DNA of 64,000 nt from Areca catechu (GCA_021397845.1 CM038048.1:35400727-35464726); one strand, 5' to 3'; positions 1 to 13,481 are shown, counted from the stretch's first letter. The notes: generated from the sequence alone by a model not told the origin. Program-made: numbers and translations.

Positions 1-410
1 TGAAAACCTAAGTTGGGTTCTTGGTGATCCCGGTATAAAACCAAGATTAGGGTTTCTTTAGGGATCCTATTTAAAACTAAAGGGTGTTGGGTTTTCTTTG
101 GTGATCCCGGTAAAACCAAAGTATATAGGTTTGGATTGCAAGCCTGTTAAAACAATTCGACTGTATTCCAGTTGGGGGATACAGTGAAAATCCTAAGTGG
201 TGCTTGGATAGTGGACGTAGGAGCCGGTTGCTCTGAACCACTCTAAATTCCTTGTGTTTGTGATTGTGCTTACTTTACCTTATTGCATTTATTTGATTTC
301 TTCTGCATTGCATATTTCACCACAACACCAAAAGGATTTTAAATTGCACATACTTGTTAATGTTTTTTAATCCCAATTCACCCCCCTCTTGGGAAGTCAC
401 CTGGGTAACA
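1..410 (+). repeat. 3' part of a Sirevirus-type copia LTR
   Basis: The last ~40 bases (CACCCCCCTCTTGGG ... GGGTAACA) are the reverse-complement counterpart of the LTR start at 18409 and 35409, which identifies this as the end of a plus-oriented Sirevirus-like LTR. The earlier part has the usual 'gtggacgtagg ... gaaccactctaaat' stretch of such LTRs. The LTR runs off the left edge. No primer-binding site follows position 410, so it is either a solo LTR or the 3' LTR of an element lying to the left. Confidence 0.6.
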
Positions 411-945
411 GAAGCTTTCATCCATGGCATGGAGCCTTCATCATCATCTTCAAATCACCAAAAAGATCCTGCAAAAGAGTCAAGGTAAGGTCATGATTCA
501 AAGAAATTAAGGAAAAAAGGAAGGAATCAATGAAAGAAGTGAAGAGAGTTGCTGGAATTTTTGGATAGCACTTCCTCTTCTTCTTGAACTACTTGGATCT
601 TATGTAAAAAACCTGGAAATAGAACTATGGCCCTTCAAACTCAAGGACTCACTCAAATTCAAGATCAAACTCAACACTCCAACTTAAACTTAAAGAAAAA
701 TACTCAAAATTCTAGGAAGAACTCAAGAACATGGCAAGGTAGAAGAGAACTCAAACAACTAAGCTTTCATTTAACTCAAGTCATTCATGTCATACAAGAG
801 GGGGCCTTGGTCCCTATTTATAGGCAAAGGGCAACCCCTTTGGGTGGCAAGGAAGGAAATTAAGAGACCAACTAATTCAAGTTTAGTTGGTAGCTAATAT
901 CAAGATTAGTTCCTAACAACTAATTCCTAGCAACTAATCCTAACA
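411..945 (-). repeat. LTR-like fragment with TATA box
   Basis: Read on the minus strand, this begins TGTTAGGATTAG at 945 and has a good TATA box (CTATAAATAG, plus-strand 814-823), then T-rich and pyrimidine-rich transcribed-leader-like sequence, as in plant LTRs. It is cut at 410/411 by the Sirevirus LTR. No coding sequence is recognisable. The family is unknown and the LTR call is an inference from the TG start and promoter layout only. Bases 946-1273 between this fragment and the copia gag hold nothing I recognise. Confidence 0.35.
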
Positions 946-1273
946 AGAGAAATTCTAGAAGCTCCATGTGGCGTCATCTCCTTGAAACACTTGTCTTTAT
1001 CTAATCCTTCTACATGTTCTTTAAGGTTTGGTCATTCAATTAGGCTTCAAGGTAGAAGATTTCTTCATAGCTTGGCCGGCCCATGGGCATGGAAAAGGAA
1101 TCTTCACTTGATTTTGGCTTTAAACAATTCAATCTTGCTTCATGGAATTAGGAGTCTTCAAGAGGTGCTTCATACATTTATGGGAACCTGAAAAAAAGGA
1201 AAGATTGGACTACAACCAAAGATTATTAATTTGTAATTTCTTCCTCTTGCTAATGTCCTCATTATTTACCCTC

Positions 1274-1986
1274 TTAGTCTTGACTAGGCTGAGCACTTTG
1301 CACCTTCTTATTCTTTTTCTTCTTCTTCCCTTTCTTGAAGGGATGACGTCCTGCTCCAGAACCTCCCACCAGATTCACTAACCCCTTGTTGAGGTTGTGG
1401 TCTCTCTCATAAGTCTGTAGTAATCCTAACATCTCATGATAGTTCACTGCAGGCCTATTCATTCTGAAATTGTCAAGAAAGACTTGGTAGGAAGGGGGCA
1501 GAGAATTCAGAAATGCATCCTTGCCGAGCTGCTCGTGCAAAGGACATCCGAGTTTGCCCAAATGCTCAAACAACTCAATCATGTACATTACATGATCAAT
1601 TACTAAAGCTCCATCACGCATATGCATGTTATAGATAGTGGAAGAGATTCGGTATCTCTCCGTATCATCCAGAGTGCCAAAAGATTCCTTCAACTTTTGA
1701 AGAATCTTCTCTGGCTAGGCCTTCTTGAACTTGCGACTGAACTCGTCGTTCATCGCAACCAACATTATGCAACGCACCGTGGTGCAGTTAGAGATCCACA
1801 TCTGGTAAGTGTCCCTGACAGTGCCACAGCATTGGGGGCTAGGATCTCAGGTGCTGGATCCGTTATCACATAAAGGATTCGCTCGTGCTCCAGGACAATT
1901 CTAAGTTTTCAATACCATTTATCGAAATTGGGCCCAGAAAGTTTGTCATTATCTAATAATGGTCGAAGCGATAAAGTGGTCGACAT
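1274..1986 (-). pseudogene. gag: Copia gag (element D), truncated
   Basis: The putative start is at 1986 (protein begins MSTTLSLRPLLDNDKLSGPN, a usual opening of plant Ty1/copia gag). After a nonsense codon and a frame change, an open stretch at 1693-1274 carries the conserved gag middle (LFEHLGKLGCPLHEQLGKDA, then NSLPPSYQVF) and ends in a Lys-rich tail (KKGKKKKKNKK). Gag would form the cytoplasmic virus-like particle that packages element RNA. The zinc knuckle, protease, integrase and RT expected beyond the tail are absent; sequence left of 1274 is unrelated. The matching leader, PBS and LTR lie to the right (1987-5710). Confidence 0.75.
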
Positions 1987-2808
1987 TATCTGAAAAAGGA
2001 GAACAAGACCTATTAGTATATGAATTATTTTAAAAATCCTAAAGACATGGATTTTAGTCTAAAGGTTTCTCCCACTATTTGATTCAGACCGGCAGCCTCT
2101 ACACTCCAATCTGAAGAATAACATTTATCCTTTAGCAGGTACTAGGATCCAATAAACTACATATGAGCCTGACTTTGGCCGGCCAACCCAAATGCATCTA
2201 AAGGTAGGTACAATACCAATTGCTTCTCTAAATAACTCCTAGTAATCATTTTGCCCCAGGGGTCCTCATAATCGACCTTTGGGCCTCCTATTGAAGGTCC
2301 TGGTTAGGTCCAACCATTAACATGATCAAATTCAATACTTCCAACCAACTCATGATCAAGCCCGACTTTGGCCGGCCCACCTAACCACGTGTTAAGATAG
2401 TTGCATTGAGCCATCATATGTTGAATGGCAATCCCACTTGCCTGATGACCACCCATTCTTTGGAACTGCCAATGATTACCCAACTTATGGACTCATTACC
2501 AATTCAACTTAATTGGAGGCTGAGACTTAGGCTATCACATAACTTAGTCTTTTTATAGACCTAATAATTTAGAGGATTTAAGTTTTGTGACATTTGAGAT
2601 GAAGACATGGACCTTGATCAAGAAAACTCCCACCAAACACTTAGAGGGTTTCTAGATCAATTTGGTCCATGGGCACCTATAAACCAGTTAGACTGATTAA
2701 CCTTAGTTGACATGGGTCAACTCGAATCAATAGATAATCTAATCAGATCTGATTCATCATATTAGCCAGGTAAGTAAGATCAAGGGATGGGTTAAGCCAA
2801 GTAAGCCT

Positions 2809-2845
2809 CTTGCCTTAGACACCAACCATGAGTTGGCCAAGTAAG
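2809..2845 (-). promoter_or_regulatory. Palindromic leader module, copia D copy
   Basis: The 15-nt palindrome-like core lies at 2822-2836 (minus-strand CCAACTCATGGTTGG), followed immediately by TGTCTAAGGCAAG and preceded by CTTACTTGG. The core can fold into a 6-bp stem (one G-U pair) with a 3-nt loop. Equivalent cores of exactly 15 nt occur in gypsy G1 (28846-28860) and G4 (57952-57966). A role in RNA dimerisation or packaging is an inference. Confidence 0.5.
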
Positions 2846-3279
2846 AGTTAGCCCCAAAGAATCTTGATCACAACTGTCAAACTTACCTTAGACACTAAGT
2901 GGTTTACCAGACTCAATCAGACTGATGTAAAGACCTGGGCTCACCACGAAGCCATGAATCAAGTCCATTTAAATGTATGGACTGATCTAACTAACTATTA
3001 GAGAGATATATAGAGAGACCTAATTCAACTTTTGATTAGTCTTTTCTCTATTTAATCCATTCATCTAAACCTAGGTCTAACCCAATTAAGGACCCAATTC
3101 TAGCTAACCCAATCAACCCATGGTTTATCAACCATGACTTAAGATTAGAATCATATCCTAAATCTTAAAAATATACAACTTAATTCTCAATTAAGTGTAT
3201 CACACTAATTGAAACATTTTCAAAATTAAATGAAACAATTTCATAAAGATCTGAAGCTTAAAATTACTGTTTCATAGTT

Positions 3280-3425
3280 TTCTGGTCGAGTCAGCTCTTC
3301 CAGAACATAATTTTCTGGTCGAGTCAGCTCTTACAGCTTGAGTCAACTCTTCCAGAACACAATTTTCTGGTCGAGTCAGCTCTTGCAGCTCGAGTCAGGT
3401 CTTGCAGCTCGAGTCAGGTCTTCCA
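3280..3425. repeat. Short tandem array of GAGTCAGCTC units
   Basis: Seven or so imperfect units built on 'cgagtcagctcttgcag' with interspersed 'ccagaacataattttctgg'. The array is inside the copia D leader. The core GAGTC-GCTC motif is the same as that scattered through the Sirevirus LTRs in this window. Confidence 0.75.
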
Positions 3426-3770
3426 AAATATAGTAACTTCAAATTTCAATCATTTTCACTTGAACTTTTCAAAGTTTTAGATCAAAGATCTTTTAGATCT
3501 CATCTAAACATAGTTATGATCCATTAACCATAGATTAAAACCATTTTAATCCATCAAATTTCTCACTTTCTTCTTCATAAGGTCATGACACAGCGACACC
3601 CCTACACATCATAGGAGAACCCCTTGGAATGGAAAGAGATGGTCTTTAAACCATGTTTATCTCTTATGATCGGACGGCCATGGCGAATCCACCTTAATCT
3701 AAGTACTTTGTGAAGGAAGCAATCCGATTTCATATGAAAACATTAAACTACATGTGCATCCAACTTGGAT

Positions 3771-3782
3771 GCTCTGATACCA
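3771..3782 (-). promoter_or_regulatory. Primer-binding site of copia D
   Basis: Minus-strand TGGTATCAGAGC, complementary to the 3' end of plant initiator-Met tRNA, lies one base inside the LTR boundary at 3784. It fixes the element's orientation and identifies 3784-5710 as its 5' LTR. Confidence 0.9.
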
Positions 3783-3783
3783 C

Positions 3784-5710
3784 TATTAGGGAACCAAGGA
3801 AATGAGAACCGTGTGGCACGGCCCGAGACATGCAATTTGAAAACTTTTCTTGATTACATGATATAGCGGAAGCAAATAAATAATTTATCTAAGCATGTTA
3901 ATCTAATTAACATAGGTTCTCTATGCAGATCTTGATGCATGTGTAGAATAATGTATGTATGAAATCAAGCATCCGTTGAATGAAAAACAAAACTATTCTA
4001 GATTCACACAATGATGCAACATATTATAATATGTCAAACATATAATCTAAAGGCATACCTTTGAGATGATGATCACCTAGAAGGTACGTGCTCTCGGTCT
4101 ACCTGCAAGGAGGAAGATCGGGCTTTGTGAGCAATGCATGCGCACCGCCTCTATGGGTGGTTCACACCGTGTAGCATGGTTTTTTCTCCTTCCTTTGAGG
4201 TGCTAACCCCTCCAGAAACATTGATGGCAGCAACGACTCCTTCAACTCCTTGAAGATGTGCGGACTCCTTCAACTCCTTGAAGGGTTGTTGCTGTAGTAG
4301 TGCTGGAATGAAGATGCTCGAGAACCCTTTCCCAACACTTTATCCCAAACCTTCAATAGAAGGTATGCACTCAAAGATCTCACCCAAAACTCACTATTCC
4401 CTTCAACAATCTCTTAGAAATCAAGATTCGAATCTTGATCTCGTGTGCTATTCTCCAAAGGGACAAAGAACAGCAACAAGGAGAGTTGGAGGAAGAACTG
4501 GGATGATTGATCCCCTTCCAGTAATCCAGCAAGGGAGAGATTATATGGAGGAATGAGACTTTTGGGATTTATAGGGATTACAAGCCTCTTGGGATTCAGT
4601 AACCATAGATCATAAAATCCAAAAACACATCCATTAAATCACCATAATAATTACAAAATTAAATGAAGCAGTTTTGATTTACAGCAGTTCGACAGACGAG
4701 TTGACTCGACCATTCGAGTCGACTCGAGTCAACTTGTTCAAAAGAGTCAGCTCGAACAGAGTTTGACAACACCTTGTCAAACGAGTCCAAAATGATTTCA
4801 AAATGTTCTCATGCCAACAAAGTAAGAAGAAACTCTCGACGTGCGACCCCATAGGTTCAAACACTAAACTGGTAGCACAGAAACATTTCTAGTACCAGCC
4901 AAAGTCGTCATCTAGCAATGACACCCAGCATTCGGATAGTTTATAGGTTGTAGAGCAACATGAACCTGTCGAATATGAAATATCAGTGAACTTATTCCTT
5001 GAGCCGCCTAATGCTTCATATGGCATAGGGTTAAACTACCCAACCTTAATCAATCCATCTTAATATGTCTCAAGCAATAATCCTTGTAACTCCTTACAAG
5101 GAATGCCCTAGCCAAGGTCTTTCCTAATTGAAGCATATTAAGCATTCAATCCAAACCATTTGGAAAGATCAATCCTATCTCGATCCTACTATCGCTACAT
5201 AAGTACTTGACTGTACCCAGCAACTTTCCATCACCGGATTAGAAATTCGAGTAGTCCGGCACCTAAGCACAGTGAGTTGCTTGCAAGCTGCCATAGTGAT
5301 CTCAAGTTAGAGGAATAATTCATATCCACATTCTAATGCAAGATTTCTCTTTGGTAGAAAGAGAATCTTGCATGAGAGTCACGTTTAATGAAGTGTCAAA
5401 CACAACACCTACTTGGTTAAGAGAATAACCAATAGATATGATATCAACGACCTACTCTCGATACACCATCATCCTGAAATAACGTATTCTTTGGTCGCGA
5501 ACTAGTTTATAAACTACACGATGCATCCGCTCTACATCGCATATAAGGTAGCTCAAAGGACATCATCACACAAGGGTTCAATTAGGAAGATGTCATGTGA
5601 TGAACAACCAGAATAAATCTTTTATTCAATTCAATAATTCATATATATATACATGAGTCGCATAACCATCTACAGCTTAGATGATTGGCTTTGGGATATA
5701 ATTCCCAACA
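3784..5710 (-). repeat. 5' LTR of copia element D
   Basis: Minus-strand boundaries are TGTTGGGAATTATATCCC at 5710 and ..CCCTAATA at 3784 (expected CCCTAACA), next to the PBS. Length is 1927 bp. The LTR shares a 'gaccccataggttc.aacac' stretch with LTRs C, B and the solo LTR at 43096, so these belong to related copia groups. It contains several GAGTCGACTCGA-like motifs at 4690-4790. Its 3' partner is not in the window. Short ORFs inside it (for example 4278-4556) are chance. Confidence 0.85.
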
Positions 5711-6826
5711 TGAATAACCTAATTAAGTGAAATCCAATTAAAATAGATTCAACTAGGCTTGACCTAAACCTCTTTGCTCAATTAAATTGAGCCAATTAGC
5801 AATCCACATACTAATTAATCCTTCTATTATTAATTTATAATATTTGTATAGAGTTATTTGTTAATCATATTTATAATTTTGTCACTGAATGATTTTTAAT
5901 CATTAATCAACCATCATGATCAGTTAGAAACTTCTTATGTGTATGACCCTATAGGTTCGAACACTAAATTGATAGCCCAGGAATCAATTCCTAAATTAAT
6001 CGATGCAACCATACAACAATGGTGCTTGATGTCCAAATAGACTGAATGTTTGTAAAGTAACATTCAAGAACCTAGGTATATAGTTTTCATAAAACTCATC
6101 CCTTTAGACCAAATTCTCAGGATGATTTTAGAGTCACCTGCCAACTCTTAAATTATATATCTAGATGTGTCTCAATCTAACAAATTTTGTGACTCCTTAC
6201 AAAGATTACCCTAACTAAGGTCTTACTGAATTGAAATATAATAGAGTATTTTCTCTAATACCTTAGAGTGGTCAATCCCATCTTTACTCATTACTGACTT
6301 AATAAGTACTTAACTGCTCCTAATAACCTTTCATCACTAGATTAGAAATCCAGTTAGTCTAGCACTTAAGTATATGAGTCGCTTGCAAGCCACTATGATG
6401 ATCTCAAGTTGGTGGGATACTTATCTCCATACCCTTCTAAGAAATACTCTTAATAATATAGTACTCTATAGAGTTAGTCACATTTAATACAGTGTACTTA
6501 CCTGCATGCCATACTAGGTTTCCACACTCCTTGCTTATGAGGACAACCAACCCATATGGCCTATAACGACTTATGCTCAATAAAAATTATCGTCCTATGT
6601 AATAACATATCATTTGATCACAAACATATTTAAGAACTACTCGATAAATCCTCCTTTATTGAATTGAAGTAGTTCTAAGGACTTTATCTCAAAAAAGTTT
6701 AAAGAAAGATGCAAAAAGAGATGAACCGCCAAAAATAACTTTATTTTATAATGATTTATGTATAAATTATAAATAGCTCAATCATCTACGATGCAAATGA
6801 TTGGCTTTAGGACACATTTTCTAATA
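5711..6826 (-). repeat. Copia LTR fragment C
   Basis: On the minus strand it starts TATTAGAAAATGTGTCC at 6826 (first bases decayed from TG) and resembles the LTR of element D at lower identity over about 5940-6826, including the 'gaccctataggttcgaacac' stretch. It stops exactly where D's LTR begins, so D most likely inserted into C; the rest of C would lie left of the window or was lost. Confidence 0.65.
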
Positions 6827-6917
6827 TAGATTTTATTATGTCAAGTAATGAGACATATCATGATCTCCATCATAGTATCATCAAAATTTTTTTGATAGGC
6901 TAAAACAATTCCAACTT
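6827..6917 (-). repeat. Copia AB 3' LTR, left piece
   Basis: The 'catcatagtatcatcaaaa' stretch aligns to the same words in LTR B (15858-15880). The LTR is interrupted at 6917/6918 by a solo gypsy LTR and resumes at 8226. The outer third of this LTR is missing here, replaced by fragment C. Confidence 0.6.
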
Positions 6918-8225
6918 TGGTGTGGACACCAGGATTAGAAAGAGACTTCAATTAAATCAGGTCAACACCAGCTCCTTATGGATTGCAAATGAATAAGTCA
7001 GTTGACACTTCAATCTTGTTAATTTCAAGTCATGAGTCCTATAGTTAGAGTCAAGTCATTTTCAATTTTAGTCTTGAATTTTGTTAAGTTAATTAGAGTC
7101 AAGATTGAGTTATAATGAGTCTTCCAAATCAAGTCCAATATCCATTTAGTCAAGGGAGCAATGCATATGGACCATTGGATAGAGTAAAGTCAAGATCAAG
7201 CTGCATCATCAAGGTGCCTTATCCAAGAAAGAAGGACCCCATTGCCACCTCATCTCCAAGCCAACAGAGCATGCCACATCATCCTCTATGCCACCTAGAT
7301 TGAAGGGAAAGATGAGTTCAAATTCAAGTGGATGCCCACTATTCTCTCCATGGATCAAGCATTGTTGCAACTCCCCACTCTCTTCATGGTTACAACCCCT
7401 CCATGTATCTTACTTAAGTTATAACTGTCCTTATTTTCCTCTGTGTAATTTGAAATTTCAAAAGCTTTGGAAGGTTTATAAATACCTCTCCAAACCCCCT
7501 TGTAAGGGATCTTATGCTTGAATGAATGAGAATTTTAGAGTTCCTTTATTCTCCATTTGTGTGTTTGCAAATGACCTCCGTGAGGTAGAGAGTGTGAGGC
7601 TCAACCTATCTACCAAATAGCCATTGTTCGACCAAAGCAGGCCATCCCTCCTTATCCAAGGTCGCCATCTCCCATATCCAAGGAAGCAATCCCTCTTCAT
7701 CCAAGGATCTCCATCAAACTTTTCTTTCCCTTCTTTCTCTCCATTGTTCTTTTTCTTTGTTTGTGTCCATCTCTTCCACGCCTCTAATGGTTCTACTTGC
7801 AGGATCCCAAGGTGTATCCAATTTAGGGTGGCATCTTTCTTGCCTTCAAAATAGTAGTGAGAAGCTTCTACTTTCAGGGGGTAGAATAGTTTGCTCATCC
7901 AGTCGCTGATCTTGATAGTTGAAGGGTGATCCTATACAAGATCTAATGAAAATTCATTATTGGTACAAAAATCCATTCCTTCCCTCTAAGGTCTGAAATT
8001 TTAAATATAATTTTTCCTAATCAGATGATTTCTTAATCATGAAGGTCCTTTCTTTATTTACTTAAATTAGAGTTGCATTGCTGGATACTAAATACTTCTA
8101 CATTAGTCTTCTTTAATGCATATCATTACTCCATTATGGCTAAATCTTGATCATATGCTTAGAAGTTTTATTTAGTTCAATCGCATACTCTCTTTATGTT
8201 AAATTCCCAGGTTCATCCTACATCA
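6918..8225 (+). mobile_element. Solo gypsy (chromovirus-type) LTR
   Basis: The 1308-bp unit begins TGGTGTGGACACCAGG and ends CCTACATCA, the same end types as the G1 LTRs. Flanking 5-mers are AACTT (6913-6917) and AACTC (8226-8230), a TSD with one change. A TATA-like TTTATAAATA lies near 7475-7485. There is no PBS, coding sequence or second LTR, so it is a solo LTR left by LTR-LTR recombination. The intact target can be read in the homologous LTR B near 15880. Confidence 0.85.
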
Positions 8226-9130
8226 AACTCACCCCATCAAGGATCATTGATCCTTGATGATCCTAGTGAGTTCCATAATTCACTAGTGATGCCAAGCAGC
8301 ATGTAGTGCAACCCAGCAGAATAAAAGGATGAATCCCTAGGTGTAGTTACCTTGTAATTAAGTTTTTTTATTTAGAGTCCTGACAAGATGCAGGTCATGG
8401 AAACTTGACAAACCCTAAGTATCTTTTATATGCAAGATTCAATCAGCTCAAGTCTAAATTATAAAAATTTGTGAAAACTCTTTCCATCATTCACATTACT
8501 ATGGCTATGATCTTAAGGACTTAACTTCTTAAATCCATAGGATTACTCTTTAATTATTAAGGTCGATAGATCCCCTATAAGTGCACTCCCTATCCCTATG
8601 TGAATCTATTATTTCCAATGAACATTGTAAGGACATAAATGGCTAGGGACTATATTTTGTTTTGTCAAACTATAGTAACCCCACTGTGGGTAGCTAAGGC
8701 ACTGCAGGTCAATAAATCACTCCATACAACTATATCATTGAGAAAATCACTGACAAGTGAGTAGACATCCATGTATCTTCTTGTGATGGTCATGCTTGGT
8801 ACCATTTTTTTCTAACAATCACCAATACTCTCGCTCCAGTATTTCTATACTATAGACTTGATACTTATCTATTCAAAGAAAAGTGATTCATGTACCATCT
8901 CCATAATGATCCTATGATCGAGAGTATTTAGGAATTAATCTATAATGATACATATCTAAAATTTTTAACTTTTGAGAATATGTATCATTGTCCATTAATT
9001 TCTTAGATGATACATAGATACATATACATGTATAGATAAAATAGCCTAATTTCATATATTAAATATAATTTTATGTCCATGAAATAAAATATGTATTTAC
9101 CAAATTGGCTTTTAGGACATACATCTAATA
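8226..9130 (-). repeat. Copia AB 3' LTR, right piece
   Basis: Collinear with 15900-16815 (shared words such as 'gaatatgtatcattgtc' and 'gatcgagagtatttagg'). The minus-strand LTR start is the TATTAGATGTATGTCC end at 9130. Just inside it, minus-strand CACTTGTA..AGTGAGAGAT is the expected polypurine-tract position for this copia type (usually AAGTGGGAGATTG), now degraded. Confidence 0.75.
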
Positions 9131-12100
9131 ATCTCTCACTTGTACTAAAGCCAATCAGCTATATACTTCAGCCCATCTTTTCGATATGCTTCAATCTTTT
9201 GATGGCTAAAGCTTGCTAAGATAGTGGGTTGGCCACATCTCATATAGAGTTTACTCTCTATACTTAAATAAGGTAGTCATGAAATAAATCATGACTCTAT
9301 GTTTAAACTTCTAGTGAGACCTTGGTTCCTTAGCTAGAGCTATAGTATCATTATTATTGTAATAGAGTATTATGTCATCTCATGATATCTTACTTATTTC
9401 TACAATAATTTTTTAAACTAGAATACATCCTTGCACCCTTAGAGATGATGATTTAGCTAGCCTTCTTGGTCAAATTTACAATGATTAGTTCTTAGGAACT
9501 CTTCCAAACCACCATTTTTCAAGAACACATCTATATATTGTTCCCTCAATTCTCCTACTCTAAAGATCAAAAATATATCTTTAGTACTTCTCAAGTATTA
9601 AAGAATGTTATCACAGTTACTCAGTATTCATAGCTTGGATTTTACTAACATTTGCTCATGATATTCATAACAAAAATCAAGCCATGTATATAGCATGGTT
9701 TATATGAGGCTCCCTATGACCAAAGCTTAAAAGGATCTAGCTCGTATGCTAAATATCTTTAAATATATTAGGGAATGTTCTAGAGATTAATTCCATACTT
9801 AAGAAGTCAAATTCTCTATTGAGTTTTTCAGGCTGAGCTTTTTCAACCCTTTCTTAATGTACAATTTCTTTAATAGGCTTAGCATCCTTCTAAATCTATC
9901 TCTTAGACCTACATTCCCAGTATAGGATGCTTTCCAAAGATCATTATTGGAGAATTGTCTAGACAATCATAACCTAATCTAGGTCAGTATAGGAATCTCA
10001 TTTCTAGTAGGAGAATATTATCTCTTACAATTCAAGGAATTATATATTCCCATTGACCTTTTATAAATATATAGTTCCTCTTCTTATTCCTAAGAGAATC
10101 AAAAGATTTGATCATGTCATAGAAATGAGTATTTCAATTCTAAGCTATTTACTTCTGTCTATTTATATAAACCCTTTTTAGCTTAGATTTTGTATCTCAT
10201 TATTGTCCATCTACTTGATATCATCAAGGTTAACTATAATAGCAATTAGTATAGATTTCAATATAGCCATAGTTAAAAAGGTTTCTATAGTCAAGCTGAC
10301 TATAACCTTTCACCTAAACCTTGCCTTAGAGATTTTCATCTATTTATCTTTTATAAATTCATTTCATCCATTAGGTACCATATCTTTTAGTGGATCTATT
10401 AAGGTCCATACTAGGTTGGAGCATATGGAATCTAACTTAATGGTATTCAACCATTTCTTGGAATCGATATTTGAAATCACATCATTGTAGGGTTTTCGAG
10501 TTCATTTATTTATTTCCTTTTTTTCATAAGGAATACTTCCTCTACATCCTCTATAAGCATACCTATGTAACTTTTTAAGGACAAGAGATCCTACTAGACT
10601 TATGAGGTAGAGAAGGAACTAAATGCATTGGCTCTGCTCGAATAGGTTCTATAGGTTTTATGGCCCATTGCTTTTCAGAGACTCCCTCTTCGAGCTTAAT
10701 TATCATCCTACTACTATATTTAAGATAAACTATTTAACCATGAATATAGACATTGGGTCAATAATAACTTGTGAGCCACTGGGAAGAAGTATCCTAATAG
10801 CTTTTTAAGATAAAAGCCATCATAAACATAATCTCTAACTCATTTGCCTATAATTGTTTAACATAGGTTAAAATCCTGTAGTCCTGAAATAATCAAGACA
10901 TGGCTTCTTACCATATTATATCTCATATAAATGTAATAAGAAAGGGTTTAGGGTGAACCCAATTAAATAGGTTAGCTATGTTATGTAATCATATCCTTAA
11001 AGATAAATTAGTAACTCTCATAATAGATTTAGCTATATCCAATATAGTTCAATTTCTCTACTTAGACATCTCATTGAGCTTGAGATGAAAGAAGAGTTCA
11101 TTGTGAGACTATGCCAAATAACTTGAGATGATTCTGAAATTCTTCTCTAAGGTATTCCTTGATCTAATCGAAGAACCTTAAGAAGTTTTTTCTAGCCTAC
11201 ATGTCGAATGAGCTACACACATTAATGTGTACCTAGGCAAGCATATCAGTGGTCCTCATCTATACCCTTTATCTCACAAAAGGTAGCTTAGTCAATACTC
11301 TTCAAGTTAAAATTTATAAATTAGAAATGACTCGGTAGTCAATTAGCCAAAAGGCCCATAATTATCCATGGTTTTAAATTATTTATCCTTTCTTTTGACA
11401 TGACCAAACCTGAGGTGCACCTATATACTTCAGGTCAATATCATTTCACAAGATCTCTCAGATCTCATGGCACTCATGAACTACTCAGTAGATAAATCAT
11501 ATGTAGGTAGAGACTGATATTTATAAAACCAGCTGCATGCAATTTATTTCTAAATGGATCAATGATCTTTATAAAATTTTCATACTAAATAAAAATCAAA
11601 TTTTTGCTCAAGGTAAAAGTCTCTCTGAGTAGATGACATACTTCTCAAAAGTGTGTCAATTTATTCTTCAAGGATTCTAGAGACACGAGATAGTTTCTAT
11701 GGTCATCGACCTTGAAGTGGATATAATTTTCCATTATTAATGGCCATCTGTTTGGAAGATCTTGATCTCTTGCTTCTTTACAGGCCTCTTCTTCCAATTA
11801 GCTCCCTTTTGAAAGAGAAAGTCTACTCTACATCGAGAAGCACGCCCCTTGAACCTTTGAAGGTTCCTTTAATAGTCACCAATGTATTAACTTATTATCT
11901 CAACCTTATTCAAATGGTAGTTTACAATAACTATCCATATAAATTAGACAAAGATAGCTATATCAAATCCATATGCAATCATTTATGCATCATCATGCCT
12001 GAGCTTCTCAAGATCCTAATCCTTAATCATTATCAAATAATGATCATTGATAGATTGTACTTAGGTCAGTGCACCACAATGGCTTGGTAACATAGGATAG

Positions 12101-12799
12101 TCCGGTTCATTATAGTGCTTAATCTTTCTAATCAATTTTCAAGTTGAGCTAGTTATTATAATAGGTAATGGTTAATTGATTGAACTAAGAATTAAGAGAG
12201 TTGAAAGCTAACCTTTAATCCATAAAGAGTAAAGATTTTAGTTAGATGATTGTATTTAATCTTAGATTTATTTTTAAAAAATTTAAAAAATAAATTAGAC
12301 TCTCACTATTTTCATGAATCTCTCACACTCCTCCGTGGAGATGTTGAAACCCCTAAGTGACAAGGATTCCTAGTAGGTCATGGTCCCATCGATATGTGGT
12401 ACCTCACTATATCCAGTTATTGATAACATGCTATACCGATGAGTGGACAACTCTGGTCCAATGCTTTTCAAGTATATTGTAGCAACTTGATCTTTAAGTC
12501 ATGAAGCATCAACATGCCCACTATTAGGGCAATCCTTAGTTAAGCCAGACCCACTATTTATGCATAGCTAAAGTTGTCATTGGGTTCCTCTCTATACTCG
12601 ATTATTAGGGCCAACCCCATTATTACCTAGCAACATCTTATGATAATAGGATAGTTGCATCTTCTTGGTGCAACTGAACCACTATAACCAACCAAGAACA
12701 ATCAACACCAGTAGGACACCCGCACTTCTACAATGATGGAAGACCTATGACTTAATATTTGTGAGGAGATTTGGATTTACGTCTTAACTTAATTAGTCA

Positions 12800-13055
12800 A
12801 CATAATCCCATATTTGACTAATTTAGTTTAGGTCAGCACATATATCTCATGTCTGACTAACCTGGTTTAGGTAAACACATTTTATATTTGACTAACTTGG
12901 TTCGGGTTATCACATCTCATGTCTGACTAACCTATTTTAGGTCTGCATATCTCATGTTTAACAAACTTGGTTTAGGTCAACACATCTCATATCTGACAAA
13001 GCTAGTTTAGATCAGTATAGTTCATATCTAAGTGACCTGGTTCAGGTCATATCTT
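12800..13055. repeat. Tandem ~38-40 bp repeats in copia AB leader
   Basis: Six to seven diverged units of the type 'catctcatgtctgactaacctggtttaggtcaa' (for example at 12850, 12910, 12950, 12980, 13020). Divergence among units is large, so the array is old. It is absent from the D leader at the same position. Confidence 0.75.
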
Positions 13056-13301
13056 AATTAGTTAGCATATCTCATGTCAAACTAACCAAGATGGCATGGG
13101 TGAACTTGAATCAATAAGCAATCTTATTCAAAGCATAATCAACCAAATTAGCTAGATAAGTAAGATCATTTGAAGGGTTGCACCTCTTTTTCTTTCTTTG
13201 ACACTAAATGCATTAGCTAGATAAGAGAATAACACTAATTAAAAATCATGATCAAAACTTGCCTTAGACATCAATTAGTTTATCAATTTTGAATTGGTTA
13301 G

Positions 13302-13481
13302 CTTAAACGATCCAAGCTCGATCACTGAGCTAAATTAAGTCTTTAGATCAATTGATTGGTGTCAATTGAATTGACCATCTTAGATCATTGACTTAAATGA
13401 TCCAAGCTCGACCATTGAGCCAAATTAAGTCTTTAGGTCAATTGATTGGTGTCAATTGAATTGACCATCTTAGATCATTAA
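13302..13481. repeat. 90-bp tandem duplication in copia AB leader
   Basis: Two units of 90 bp, starting 'cttaaacgatccaagctcg' at 13302 and 'cttaaatgatccaagctcg' at 13392, differ by only a handful of bases. The duplication is therefore much more recent than the ~40-bp array beside it. Confidence 0.9.

Larger units (their letters stand above)
1987..3783 (-). other. 5' leader of copia element D
   Basis: This is the unusually long (~1.8 kb) untranslated stretch between the PBS and the gag start of element D. It has no long ORF. It contains several copies of a module made of GTGTCTAAGG plus TTACCTGGC/TTACTTGGC (minus-strand sense; plus positions about 2761-2845 and 2881-2910) and a short tandem array at 3280-3425. 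The equivalent region of copia AB (about 13080-13350) is similar in order and content, so this looks like a true leader shared by related copia elements and not random filler. Confidence 0.55.

Noticed and set aside
7115..7898. Overlapping ORFs of 62-128 residues
   Set aside because: All fall within the solo gypsy LTR 6918-8225 and have no family resemblance.
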